NCBI GenBank assembly: GCA_002441445.1
Contig: DJWC01000126.1
Location: 1-64,000, forward strand
Direction: 5' to 3'
DNA from: Pusillimonas sp. UBA6240
Lineage (GTDB): Bacteria; Pseudomonadota; Gammaproteobacteria; Burkholderiales; Burkholderiaceae_B
Length of the DNA: 64,000 nucleotides
Part shown: positions 53,865-61,730 of the stretch, piece after piece
Position numbering within the stretch: position 1 is the stretch's first letter
How the letters are laid out: every line of letters starts with the position of its first letter
Notes under the pieces: model-generated
Database searches by the model: none
What the model was told of the DNA's origin: nothing
Seen by the model: only the letters and a program-made list of their open reading frames with translations
Program-made: the position numbers and the translations under genes

Positions 53865-54908
53865 GTGAGATTAGAGACGCAAAGCGCTAGCTTGATTACA
53901 AGTTCACTAGGCTTGGATTTTCATAACACGAATGTAAAAACAGCCAGCCTTCATATGCATACCTGCCCACCACCAACCGATGCACTAAATCGATGGTTAG
54001 ATCCAAACGGTACTGTTGAAGGTAACTATGGGCATCTTCTTCTAGAGCAGAAAACTGCTGTTGGGAAACCTTTGGTAGATGCACTACGGTCTTATTTTGA
54101 ATCTGCCCACCTGGACGCGCGAAGCCACTTTCATGAGCAAATAGGAATATCTCTCCATCCCGACGATGATGGGCGAGGCACAGAGATTCAATATCCTGCG
54201 TGTCTACCTATGATCACTCGTCGAGGTTTATTCGGCGAGGTCATGGCGGGCCTGATCACTGAAGGGTACAAACACGAGTTTGTCGGTGCTCATGACTGGA
54301 AAGTACCAGTTTTTCTTTTCCGTGCGCACGAGGACGTTGAAAAATATCTATGGACACTCCGCTTCGACCAGGACCGTACACGTGAGGTCTACGGCAGGCA
54401 CGGCAGTGATTTCATTGGAATTGCACTTAATTCAAAGAAGGAGGTTGTTCGCGTCATTGTTGGAGAAGCAAAGTGGCGTGCAAAACTGAGCCAATCTGTC
54501 GTGGATGCGCTGCTGAATGGGCCCAAACAAAAAAATCCCGAGACAGGGGAAAGCGTCCATAACGGCCGCGGCATCTGGTTCGAGCTGAACCGAGATACGC
54601 CCATACCGCATGGCCTAAGGCAACTCCAGAGAATCCTTGAGGCGACCGACCCCGGTGGCTATTCCTCCACTATTATCTCAATTGATCGGGCCGTCCTCGG
54701 GAAAGGGCCCCAGCCCGCTCGGACAAATATGGTCTTAATCATCGGTAATGGTTCTAGCAAGCGAGAAGAGCTAACTTGCCTGGTTCCTTACGAAGCGCCT
54801 CCCCCCGAATATACTGCGCCGCATGATCTGCAGGTTGCAGAGGTTGTTCTTAAAGACGGCGAATTTCTTATCGACGCACTCTACACTTCGCTTTGGCAGA
54901 ACAACTAA
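53865..54908 (+). CDS. Hachiman-like HamA nuclease candidate
   Basis: This protein of about 347 residues has a PD-(D/E)XK-type nuclease site: Asp in GSDFIGIALN and Glu-x-Lys in VRVIVGEAKWRAKLSQSVVDALLNG (about residues 199-203). The same G-E-A-K core occurs in DUF1837 proteins, the HamA subunit of Hachiman defence. It is followed, with a one-base overlap, by a large Ski2-like helicase, as hamA is by hamB. The GTG start is uncertain; the nearby ATG at 53858 is out of frame. It is longer than small HamA proteins I know, so another nuclease-helicase system is possible. Confidence 0.68.
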   Translation: MRLETQSASLITSSLGLDFHNTNVKTASLHMHTCPPPTDALNRWLDPNGTVEGNYGHLLLEQKTAVGKPLVDALRSYFESAHLDARSHFHEQIGISLHPDDDGRGTEIQYPACLPMITRRGLFGEVMAGLITEGYKHEFVGAHDWKVPVFLFRAHEDVEKYLWTLRFDQDRTREVYGRHGSDFIGIALNSKKEVVRVIVGEAKWRAKLSQSVVDALLNGPKQKNPETGESVHNGRGIWFELNRDTPIPHGLRQLQRILEATDPGGYSSTIISIDRAVLGKGPQPARTNMVLIIGNGSSKREELTCLVPYEAPPPEYTAPHDLQVAEVVLKDGEFLIDALYTSLWQNN

Positions 54909-57900
54909 TGGCAAAAGGTAATCAGGATCGATTGGCCGCAGCCGAGCAGATCCGTAGAGAGCTGGCACTAGAAAACCAGCTCAGCCGGCCACAAGCGAAA
55001 GCTTATGTCCGCTGTCTTCAAACCACATGGCAGGTTCCGGTCATTCAGTGGGGCGACAAGGACTCGGCCCGGCAATTGAACGATGCCCGCCGTCTGCTTC
55101 AAGCTGGTCATATCTTCCGTTCAATAGAAGGTCCGACATCGATTCGCGCACTCGAATGCTTTCGGCGAACTGGCGAGGTTCTGGAATGGCTCTCACGAGC
55201 ATACGACGATATCCGGACGATTATTCCTATTGAGTTGCTCGCTGCAGGCGCCTACCAGCTTGGAGGATTGCCTGCCATGGCTGCAGGATTAATTGCGCAG
55301 GCACAGTTGGAGCACATGGGAGTCGAACTGTATGCTGCATTCCTTCGAGCTGATTTTGATCATGTCATCCTGAAATCAACTGAATTCTGGAATGAGCATC
55401 CAGACTTGACCACGGTCAATGCCACTGCGCTACTGCTACAACGCCAAGCGGATACCGAACAAGACGGAATTGTCGCCTGGTTGTTTACCGTCGAGCTTGT
55501 CAGAGCACTGGGGCTGACTGCGGATTCATTGCGTCGAGGGGACGATAGTCGCCTGAGCATAGCCATCAAAAAATTGCATGCGCTTGATGCGATGGCAACC
55601 CGCTCGTTTAGTGATGATGCCGCACTGGTAATTTCAATTGTTCGGGAGGTTGCCGAAGGGTTTTCCAGATCGACGATCTATCGACCACTACGGGCGCTCG
55701 CTGAGACTCGGCCTCAAGGTACTGACAAACTACTTACTTATGCGAGAGATCAATACAGCCGCGGTCGGGGGATACTATGGTCATCACAGTTGCATGGGTT
55801 GGAGCGGCTTCTGACGGGAAGTTCGTTTGCTTTATGCACGCCGACAGGGTCAGGAAAAACACTGGTGGCGAACATCGCTTTGATCAAGGAACTGTTATTA
55901 GGAGGGGATGAAGGGCTAATAGCGCCGCTTGCGCTTTACCTGGTTCCTTCGCGCGCGCTTGCTGGTGAGGTGGAAGCCAAACTTAACTCAGAACTTGGAA
56001 AGGAAATCACGATTACTGGTCTATATGGCGGTGCCGACTGGGGCATCACCGACAATTGGCTTCTGTCCGATAGGCCAGTTACCTTAATTGCAACAGTAGA
56101 AAAGGCTGACGCGCTGTTGCGATATCTGGGGCCAGTTCTTCTTGCACGTCTGAAGCTACTTATCATTGATGAGGCCCACCAAGTCGTACCAACTGGCAAT
56201 GAAGTCAAGTTGGTCAGCTTTTCTGATCATGCCAACCGGTCCATCAGACTAGAGAGCTTGATTTCGAGAGTGCTGGTCTATCGTCCAGATGTGGTTCGCA
56301 TCGCGCTGACGGCTGTTGCAGGCGGTGCGTCGGGCCCAGTAGCAAGATGGACTGAAGGGCGTGCTGACGCGCAGGCAGTTGGTACTCGATATCGCAGTAC
56401 GAGGCAACTTATTGGCGTGCTTGAAACCGTCCCTAATGGTCAAGGCCGTATATTGCTCGACCTCATGAACGGTCTTCCGCTCTATCTTAGAGGTGAAGAG
56501 GAACCGGTCTATTTGCCACTTCGTATTGGAACAATGCCAAGCTTGCCGGCTACTTGGCGCAATAGCCTTAACCGTTTCAACTGCTTGAATGTGCTATGGA
56601 CGGCGCTGCACCTCGCAGAAGAGGATCAACGCATCCTCATCTCAGTGATGCAGGAGCCAGAGCAGACCATGCGCTGGTTTAAGGAGGCACTCGAACATAA
56701 AGATTGGCAAGATACTGTCAAATTTTCACCCCAAGACGGACCTCTGCGTGCTCGATTTGATGAGGCGCGTGCGGCCTGCATCGACTATTGTGGGTCGGAT
56801 TCTTTTGAGCTTTTTCTTCTCGACTGCGGCATTGCTACTAGTCATGGACAGATGCCTCAGCGATTGCGTCGCCTCATGGTGGAAATGATCGAAAAGAGGA
56901 TATGTCCAATCACCGTGGCGACCGCCACGTTAACCGAAGGCGTAAACCTGCCGTTCGACTTGATTTTTCTTACCTCGTTAAAACGGCGAAGTTGGGATTC
57001 AGTCGCGGAAAAACAGGAAGTGACACCGATTAGCACTTCCGAATTTAGAAACCTCGCGGGACGTGCCGGAAGACCAGGCGCCGCGCGGGGTATCGAAGGC
57101 ATGACACTCATAGCCCTGCCTACACATATTTCCACTACGGCGCAGGGTCAACGTGCCATCCAGCTCCAACAAAGACAACAATTGCACGACGACTATGAAA
57201 ATCTGAGAGCCGCCCTCTTAATTGAGGAGCAAGAAAGCGATACTGTGTCGAGCCCCATCGCGACTCTGTTGCAGAGCATTTGGAAGAGAGCTGAGAATCT
57301 ACTTGGCATTGCGCCTGATGCTTTTTTAAGTTGGCTAGAAATCACGGCCCCAACCGAAATAAGTAGGGATGCGGGAGCAGGTGCTAATGATGACCATTCC
57401 CGGCTTGCAGATGCCATAGACGAACTTGATGGCCTATTATTGAGTGCGCTCGAAGAGGTTGCAAAAGCCGATGGCGAGGATATGGTTAGATCTCGCGCTG
57501 AGCAGCATTTGGCGCAACTATGGCGCGCTACATTTTCTGCAGTGGCAGCGCAGCAAGAAGCCTGGCTGCAGCATGCTTTTATTCGACGTGGAGCTGGGAT
57601 TGTCGAACATCTTTATGTCGATCCGGACGAGCGGCGCCGACTTTATCACTACGGCTTTACACCCGTGGTTGGGCAACGGTTCGAAGCGGTAGCAGAGCGA
57701 ATACGCGAGGCGCTTACCAAAGCCGATGGATATGGTGTTGCGGATGCTACTACTCGCGTTGATGTATTTCAAGCTATCGGTGAATTACTTATCCAAGATC
57801 GTGGTTTCGGGTTTAGGGTACGACGGACGGATAGTGATGAAGCGCTTTTGGGACGCTGGTTCGACGTGCTTGGATGGTGGCTAAACGAACCTGATGTTGG

Positions 57901-58537
57901 CGGGCCAGAGCCGGAAAACTTACGTGCATGGCAGCGATTCGTAACGGATAACCTTGAGTTTCGCCTAGGCACAGCTATCGGCGCGGTGGTCGCCCGGGCT
58001 TGGGCTGACGGTACCAAGACTGCGTTTGCCATGCCGAGTCTTTCGGAATGGAAACAAACGACCGATTTACCTTGGTTCGCTTTTTGGGCTAGAGAGCTTT
58101 TGCGTTGGGGCACGCATGATCCATTTGTGGCATTCTGCCTATCCCAAGGACTTGCCCAAACCCGTGAAGCCGCTACAATCCGTCGCCAAGAGTACGATAG
58201 GTGGTTAGATAGAGAACTTGATGATGTAAGCAGTGAAGACCTCATCGATCCACAGAGGTTTCTTCGCTGGCAAAGAAGCCTCCCCAAATCTGAACGCACT
58301 GCTACCACTACTTCTAAAGTTAAAGCGAATTTGACAGGTACGGATGGCTCGCGGGACCGTTATGCTGTTATTCCAGTCGCCCGTAAGGGGGGGGTCGTGT
58401 GGCTAGATCCTGCTGGCTTTGAATTGGCTATTTCAAATGGCGATTATCGGCTTAGCTACCGAGCCATGCGAAGCGACTACGAACTAAAAATAGACGGTGA
58501 AAATCCAACTGTGACTCGTATTTTTCGTCCTGCTTGA
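54908..58537 (+). CDS. Superfamily 2 (Ski2-like) helicase, HamB candidate
   Basis: This 1209-residue helicase has Walker A CTPTGSGKT (about residue 315), motif II IIDEAHQV (about 418), a motif Ia-like YLVPSRALAGEVEAKL, and motif VI FRNLAGRAGRPGAARG (about 717), which is the Ski2/Hel308 pattern. Long N- and C-terminal regions of unknown fold flank the motor. The ATG at 54908 overlaps the TAA of the nuclease gene; an upstream TTG exists but adds nothing. Together the two would sense damaged or phage DNA and degrade it, as shown for Hachiman. The exact system type is inferred. GC content is clearly below that of the flanking chromosome. Confidence 0.85.
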   Translation: MAKGNQDRLAAAEQIRRELALENQLSRPQAKAYVRCLQTTWQVPVIQWGDKDSARQLNDARRLLQAGHIFRSIEGPTSIRALECFRRTGEVLEWLSRAYDDIRTIIPIELLAAGAYQLGGLPAMAAGLIAQAQLEHMGVELYAAFLRADFDHVILKSTEFWNEHPDLTTVNATALLLQRQADTEQDGIVAWLFTVELVRALGLTADSLRRGDDSRLSIAIKKLHALDAMATRSFSDDAALVISIVREVAEGFSRSTIYRPLRALAETRPQGTDKLLTYARDQYSRGRGILWSSQLHGLERLLTGSSFALCTPTGSGKTLVANIALIKELLLGGDEGLIAPLALYLVPSRALAGEVEAKLNSELGKEITITGLYGGADWGITDNWLLSDRPVTLIATVEKADALLRYLGPVLLARLKLLIIDEAHQVVPTGNEVKLVSFSDHANRSIRLESLISRVLVYRPDVVRIALTAVAGGASGPVARWTEGRADAQAVGTRYRSTRQLIGVLETVPNGQGRILLDLMNGLPLYLRGEEEPVYLPLRIGTMPSLPATWRNSLNRFNCLNVLWTALHLAEEDQRILISVMQEPEQTMRWFKEALEHKDWQDTVKFSPQDGPLRARFDEARAACIDYCGSDSFELFLLDCGIATSHGQMPQRLRRLMVEMIEKRICPITVATATLTEGVNLPFDLIFLTSLKRRSWDSVAEKQEVTPISTSEFRNLAGRAGRPGAARGIEGMTLIALPTHISTTAQGQRAIQLQQRQQLHDDYENLRAALLIEEQESDTVSSPIATLLQSIWKRAENLLGIAPDAFLSWLEITAPTEISRDAGAGANDDHSRLADAIDELDGLLLSALEEVAKADGEDMVRSRAEQHLAQLWRATFSAVAAQQEAWLQHAFIRRGAGIVEHLYVDPDERRRLYHYGFTPVVGQRFEAVAERIREALTKADGYGVADATTRVDVFQAIGELLIQDRGFGFRVRRTDSDEALLGRWFDVLGWWLNEPDVGGPEPENLRAWQRFVTDNLEFRLGTAIGAVVARAWADGTKTAFAMPSLSEWKQTTDLPWFAFWARELLRWGTHDPFVAFCLSQGLAQTREAATIRRQEYDRWLDRELDDVSSEDLIDPQRFLRWQRSLPKSERTATTTSKVKANLTGTDGSRDRYAVIPVARKGGVVWLDPAGFELAISNGDYRLSYRAMRSDYELKIDGENPTVTRIFRPA

Positions 58538-58555
58538 CATTGATCTAAAGGTATT

Positions 58556-58708
58556 GTGCGGCACCTAGTGCCACACAGTCGCTTTTACCCTCGGGAAGCC
58601 GCCGAATACGTCCAGACGGTGATGCAGGCCATCCATCACCTTTATGCACGGCTCTATCCGGGGTGGCAGGGCAACGATGCGTTGAATCTGATTCAGCATT
58701 CTGGCTAG
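58556..58708 (+). pseudogene. Short remnant reading frame
   Basis: A 50-codon frame from GTG at 58556 reads VQTVMQAIHHLYARLYPG and continues to a TAG at 58706. It looks like the folded C-terminus of a larger protein whose start is gone, just after the helicase gene and abutting the end of the convergent gene. A small functional gene cannot be excluded. Confidence 0.3.
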
Positions 58709-59353
58709 TCAGGCTTTGCCCCGAAACTCGTCCTCTGTCATACCGATGACGTTCTCCTGGGCGCCATTCAGACTCCACTGCCGGGTGACGACGGAGCGGA
58801 ACGCCTCACGCAATGCCTGGTTCACAGGATCTCGTAGCCGACGCACGTAGTTCTCGAAATGCTCCTGCGTGGCATGATATATGGTCTCTGCGTTGAGCAC
58901 GATGGAGCTCACTTCGGCGCCGGTGTCGAGCGAGCCATCAGGCGCTTTCGGATACGTTACATAAAAGCCCTTGGCCCCCTCACGGCTGTAATGCACCTTA
59001 TGACCTAGCAAGCCTTCGTGGGCGACGCCGCAGCGCACATGCTTGTAGATGGCAGCCGCGCCTTTGTTGAGGTCTGCCACGCCAGGCGAAGGAAAAACTT
59101 CGCTCAGGCCGATGCAGAAAAATTCCTTCGAGCGCCCGTTCGTATCCTGACCGCGAAGGTATCCGCCGATTGCCTCGAAATAGCTGCATAGCAGTGTGAG
59201 GGCGGCAACGTCGCCATGCGGTGTGCTCAGCAACAGTACGCAAGGCGAGAATATGTAGTGTTTCCAGCAATCCTCAAGCACATCGACCAGATCATCGAAG
59301 GTCGGATTGTCGAGTTTGTCATGTTCGTAGCTGGGGCTAAGAATTTGGCGCAT
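58709..59353 (-). CDS. HEPN-like uncharacterised protein
   Basis: This protein of about 214 residues starts at the ATG at 59353 (MRQILSPSYEHDKLDNPTFDD); a longer reading to 59458 adds a doubtful N-terminus. The segment IYKHVRCGVAHEGLLGHK contains R-x4-H followed by E-G, the pattern of HEPN-superfamily RNases. The helical surroundings (LTLLCSYFEAIGGYLRG) fit as well. HEPN proteins often act as abortive-infection toxins. It lies next to a DUF5677 gene on the same strand, 28 bases apart. Function is inferred from the motif only. Confidence 0.68.
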   Translation of the reverse strand: MRQILSPSYEHDKLDNPTFDDLVDVLEDCWKHYIFSPCVLLLSTPHGDVAALTLLCSYFEAIGGYLRGQDTNGRSKEFFCIGLSEVFPSPGVADLNKGAAAIYKHVRCGVAHEGLLGHKVHYSREGAKGFYVTYPKAPDGSLDTGAEVSSIVLNAETIYHATQEHFENYVRRLRDPVNQALREAFRSVVTRQWSLNGAQENVIGMTEDEFRGKA

Positions 59354-59381
59354 GTTGTATGGCTCGTTTGGGTGGTTCAGC

Positions 59382-60470
59382 TTACTTGCGCCGTGACAGC
59401 GGGGTACGTCTATGCCTGCGCAGGCTATTCGCTTCAAGTCGAATGGCTGTAGTGGCAAGACGGTCGACGAGGATCATCAGGATCTTCACATGGACAAGGC
59501 GATCAAGGTTGGGCGTGTAAAGCAACACGGCGCTGATCGCTTTCGTTAAAGAATGCGCCGTCAATTGGAACGGATCGACGAATCCAGAATTACTCGCGCC
59601 CGCCAATGCGCCGACGCCGACCGCTTCGCTCATTCCAAGCAGCCGATCGCCAGGCCGATGGGCGCTATGGGTATGTTGAGAGGCCCAACGATAATAGGGG
59701 CGCCAATGGTCTAAGCCAACAGCCTCCTCGATGTGGGCAAAATTGGCAGCGCGACCATTGAGAGCGGGTGCTGCCCAATCGTAGTCTCCCCCCTTAAATG
59801 GCGGGTTGAGCCGTTCGTCGAAATGCGCGCAACGCTCATCCATGTCCGCAAGCTCTTCTTCGGAAAAAGGTTGTATCGAGTTTCTGTCCGCATACTTGTT
59901 TAACTGCTTGGCCGCGTGACGGGATTGGTACGCAAAGCTGGCAAGATACCGAAGCGAAATTTCCTGATCCTGGGATGCCAAGAACAAGGTGGTAACGGAA
60001 ATTTCATGCAGGGTTCGCCATCGGCTCAGGGCTCCATCGGCATAGCCGCCTCTGAGTAGACAGAGAATCTCTCTTGCGACGAGGAGTGCCCGAGGGGCTA
60101 ACCCACTCAGCACTTCAAAGATGAAATCGTCGCCTTCGATTGCTGCTTGCTGTCCTTCCAGTTCATTGGCCTCGCAGACCTCGCTGCATATGACGATGAT
60201 GGTTTCAAATAGGTCAAACGCGCCGCGCCACCTGCGGAAACTGCGGGCCTGAAAAGCGCGTTCCAGGATTCGGTGCTCCTTCAACATTTGCGGCGCATTT
60301 TTTAGCAAAAGCGCGAGTTGTTGTTCGGGCAGGATTTCCACTTGCTCGTTGAACAATTCCTGCTGGAGTGTGTCGGGAATCTGCTGTCCTTCCCTGACCA
60401 GCTTCTCCATGGCCTCTTTGAACATGGATTCCAGCAGCGTTAAAAGTGGTTCGGCAGTTGTCGTGCTCAC
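59382..60470 (-). CDS. DUF5677-type protein
   Basis: This 362-residue, largely helical protein has DUF5677-like segments: ARALLVAREILCLLRGGYADGALSRWRTLHEISVTTLFLAS, and YYRWASQHTHSAHRPGDRLLG with conserved His/Ser. The N-terminal 90 residues are a charged helical region. The family is uncharacterised and is frequent in defence islands. It forms a possible two-gene unit with the HEPN-like gene downstream. Confidence 0.78.
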   Translation of the reverse strand: MSTTTAEPLLTLLESMFKEAMEKLVREGQQIPDTLQQELFNEQVEILPEQQLALLLKNAPQMLKEHRILERAFQARSFRRWRGAFDLFETIIVICSEVCEANELEGQQAAIEGDDFIFEVLSGLAPRALLVAREILCLLRGGYADGALSRWRTLHEISVTTLFLASQDQEISLRYLASFAYQSRHAAKQLNKYADRNSIQPFSEEELADMDERCAHFDERLNPPFKGGDYDWAAPALNGRAANFAHIEEAVGLDHWRPYYRWASQHTHSAHRPGDRLLGMSEAVGVGALAGASNSGFVDPFQLTAHSLTKAISAVLLYTPNLDRLVHVKILMILVDRLATTAIRLEANSLRRHRRTPLSRRK

Positions 60471-60873
60471 AGTGGTGTCCCATTGGCAAAGGTGGACGGA
60501 AATGGCTTCTATTATCCGATCACTAGCCCATTCATGTAACGCCTCGTCAAAATCTCGGTTTTGCGTCTCCCGGCCACGACCGGGCCGCGGTCCTCCAGGT
60601 TCGCTATCCGCTCATCCCTGACGGGACGGCTGCGCCGCCTTGCGCATCGCTAACGCCTGCGCGCTACGCTTGCTCACCAACACCGCCGTCTGCTGTTGGA
60701 GAGGCGGCTTTGCTTTGCCAGTCATCGTGCCACGGCGTGCTCGCTCGTCAAGGGCAGCGCGCACGCGTGCGCTTGCGACCTGGCGGTCGTCGTTGACCCT
60801 GTGACGGCTTGCGCTGCGCCGTGCCCCTTCCGGTCTTCGGGCAATTCCGCCCGATTCCGAACCGGAGGCAGTC
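60471..60873. other. Gap at the transition from defence island to integrative-element backbone
   Basis: Base composition jumps back to GC-rich at about 60,560, just after an inverted repeat CCCGGCCACGACCGGG (around 60572). The region 60612-60875 is open on the minus strand (87 codons, ending RSAQALAMRKAAQPSRQG), but it starts on the complement of the radC start codon, covers its Shine-Dalgarno, and has no familiar sequence. I do not call it. The radC promoter should be near 60,800. Confidence 0.4.
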
Positions 60874-61398
60874 ATGTCGCAATATTCCCTTTTCGTTGAT
60901 GGCAACAAGAGCTCAAGCAACACGCTGTTGGTGCGCGAGACCGATGGCGCCACGCGCCCCGCCAAACGGGCCGAGATACTGGCCGCGGCACGCGAACTGA
61001 TCACAACCGGCGAACTGCGCCGCAAGGACTTGAGCGCGCCCGACAAGGCCATGGCGTTTCTGAAACTACGGCTTGCGGGCCTGGAGCACGAGGTATGCGG
61101 GCTGATCCTACTCGATACCCGGTATCACCTCATCACCTATCTGGAGCCATTTCGCGGCACCTTGAGCCAAGCGGCCGTCTACCCGCGCGAGATCGTCAAG
61201 CTGGCCCTGCAACACAATGCGGCCGCGCTCATGCTGGCCCACAATCATCCTTCGGGCCTGGCCGAAGCCAGCAGTGCGGACCTTCAGTTAACGAAGGCTT
61301 TGCAGCAAGCTTTGGCTCTTATCGACGTGCGGCTGCTCGATCATTTCATCGTCGCAGGCAACGAAGTCGTGTCGATGGCGCAGGCCGGACTGCTGTAG
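60874..61398 (+). CDS. RadC-family JAB-domain protein
   Basis: This 174-residue protein has the MPN/JAB metal-binding motif in ALMLAHNHPSGLAEASSADLQLT and the upstream AGLEHEVCGLILLD. It starts at the ATG at 60874 after GGAGGCAG. Short RadC proteins with this layout are standard members of integrative and conjugative elements and prophages, and their biochemical role is unsettled despite the name. A clear terminator follows. Confidence 0.92.
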   Translation: MSQYSLFVDGNKSSSNTLLVRETDGATRPAKRAEILAAARELITTGELRRKDLSAPDKAMAFLKLRLAGLEHEVCGLILLDTRYHLITYLEPFRGTLSQAAVYPREIVKLALQHNAAALMLAHNHPSGLAEASSADLQLTKALQQALALIDVRLLDHFIVAGNEVVSMAQAGLL

Positions 61399-61410
61399 CT
61401 GTTCGCGCCG

Positions 61411-61440
61411 AAGGCGGGCCATGCCCGCCTTGCCCATTTT
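61411..61440 (+). terminator. Rho-independent terminator after radC
   Basis: AAGGCGGGC at 61411-61419 pairs perfectly with GCCCGCCTT at 61423-61431 around a CAT loop, followed by GCCCATTTTT. Confidence 0.8.
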
Positions 61441-61730
61441 TCTTTCAAGGTGTCGATTGAGGCGTTCCCGATTGGCGATGGAGCCGTTGGGGACGCCTGC
61501 GCGCGCCGGACGGCGCTTGCCTGGCATGTTCGGGGCGCACCGTCAAGGGTCGCGGGCGGCCCCCGTGTCCTCGCTGCGCTGCGGGCCGCGCCAGGGCCGC
61601 CCGCTTCTTTCCCTTGACGGTGCGCTCCCAGGACATGCCGCGTGGTGGCCATGGGCACGAAGGGCCACCCCGGCCCTTCGTGCCCAGGTGGGAACCACCC
61701 CCCTGGCTTCTCTCACGCAAGGAGCGCGTC
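61441..61730. repeat. Nested perfect inverted repeats upstream of parB
   Basis: No gene is seen here. GCGCACCGTCAAGGG at 61535-61549 is the exact complement of CCCTTGACGGTGCGC at 61611-61625. Inside it, CGGGCGGCCC (61553-61562) pairs with GGGCCGCCCG (61594-61603); outside it, GGCATGT pairs with ACATGCC. A second hairpin, GGGCACGAAGGGCC (61653-61666) with GGCCCTTCGTGCCC (61672-61685), has a five-base loop and ends 35 bases before the parB Shine-Dalgarno (AAGGAGCG). The first structure spans over 100 bases. Confidence 0.75.

Noticed and set aside
60612..60875. Minus-strand 87-codon frame with a protein-like C-terminus
   Set aside because: Its start is the complement of the radC start codon and it covers the radC Shine-Dalgarno; no family or ribosome site supports it.
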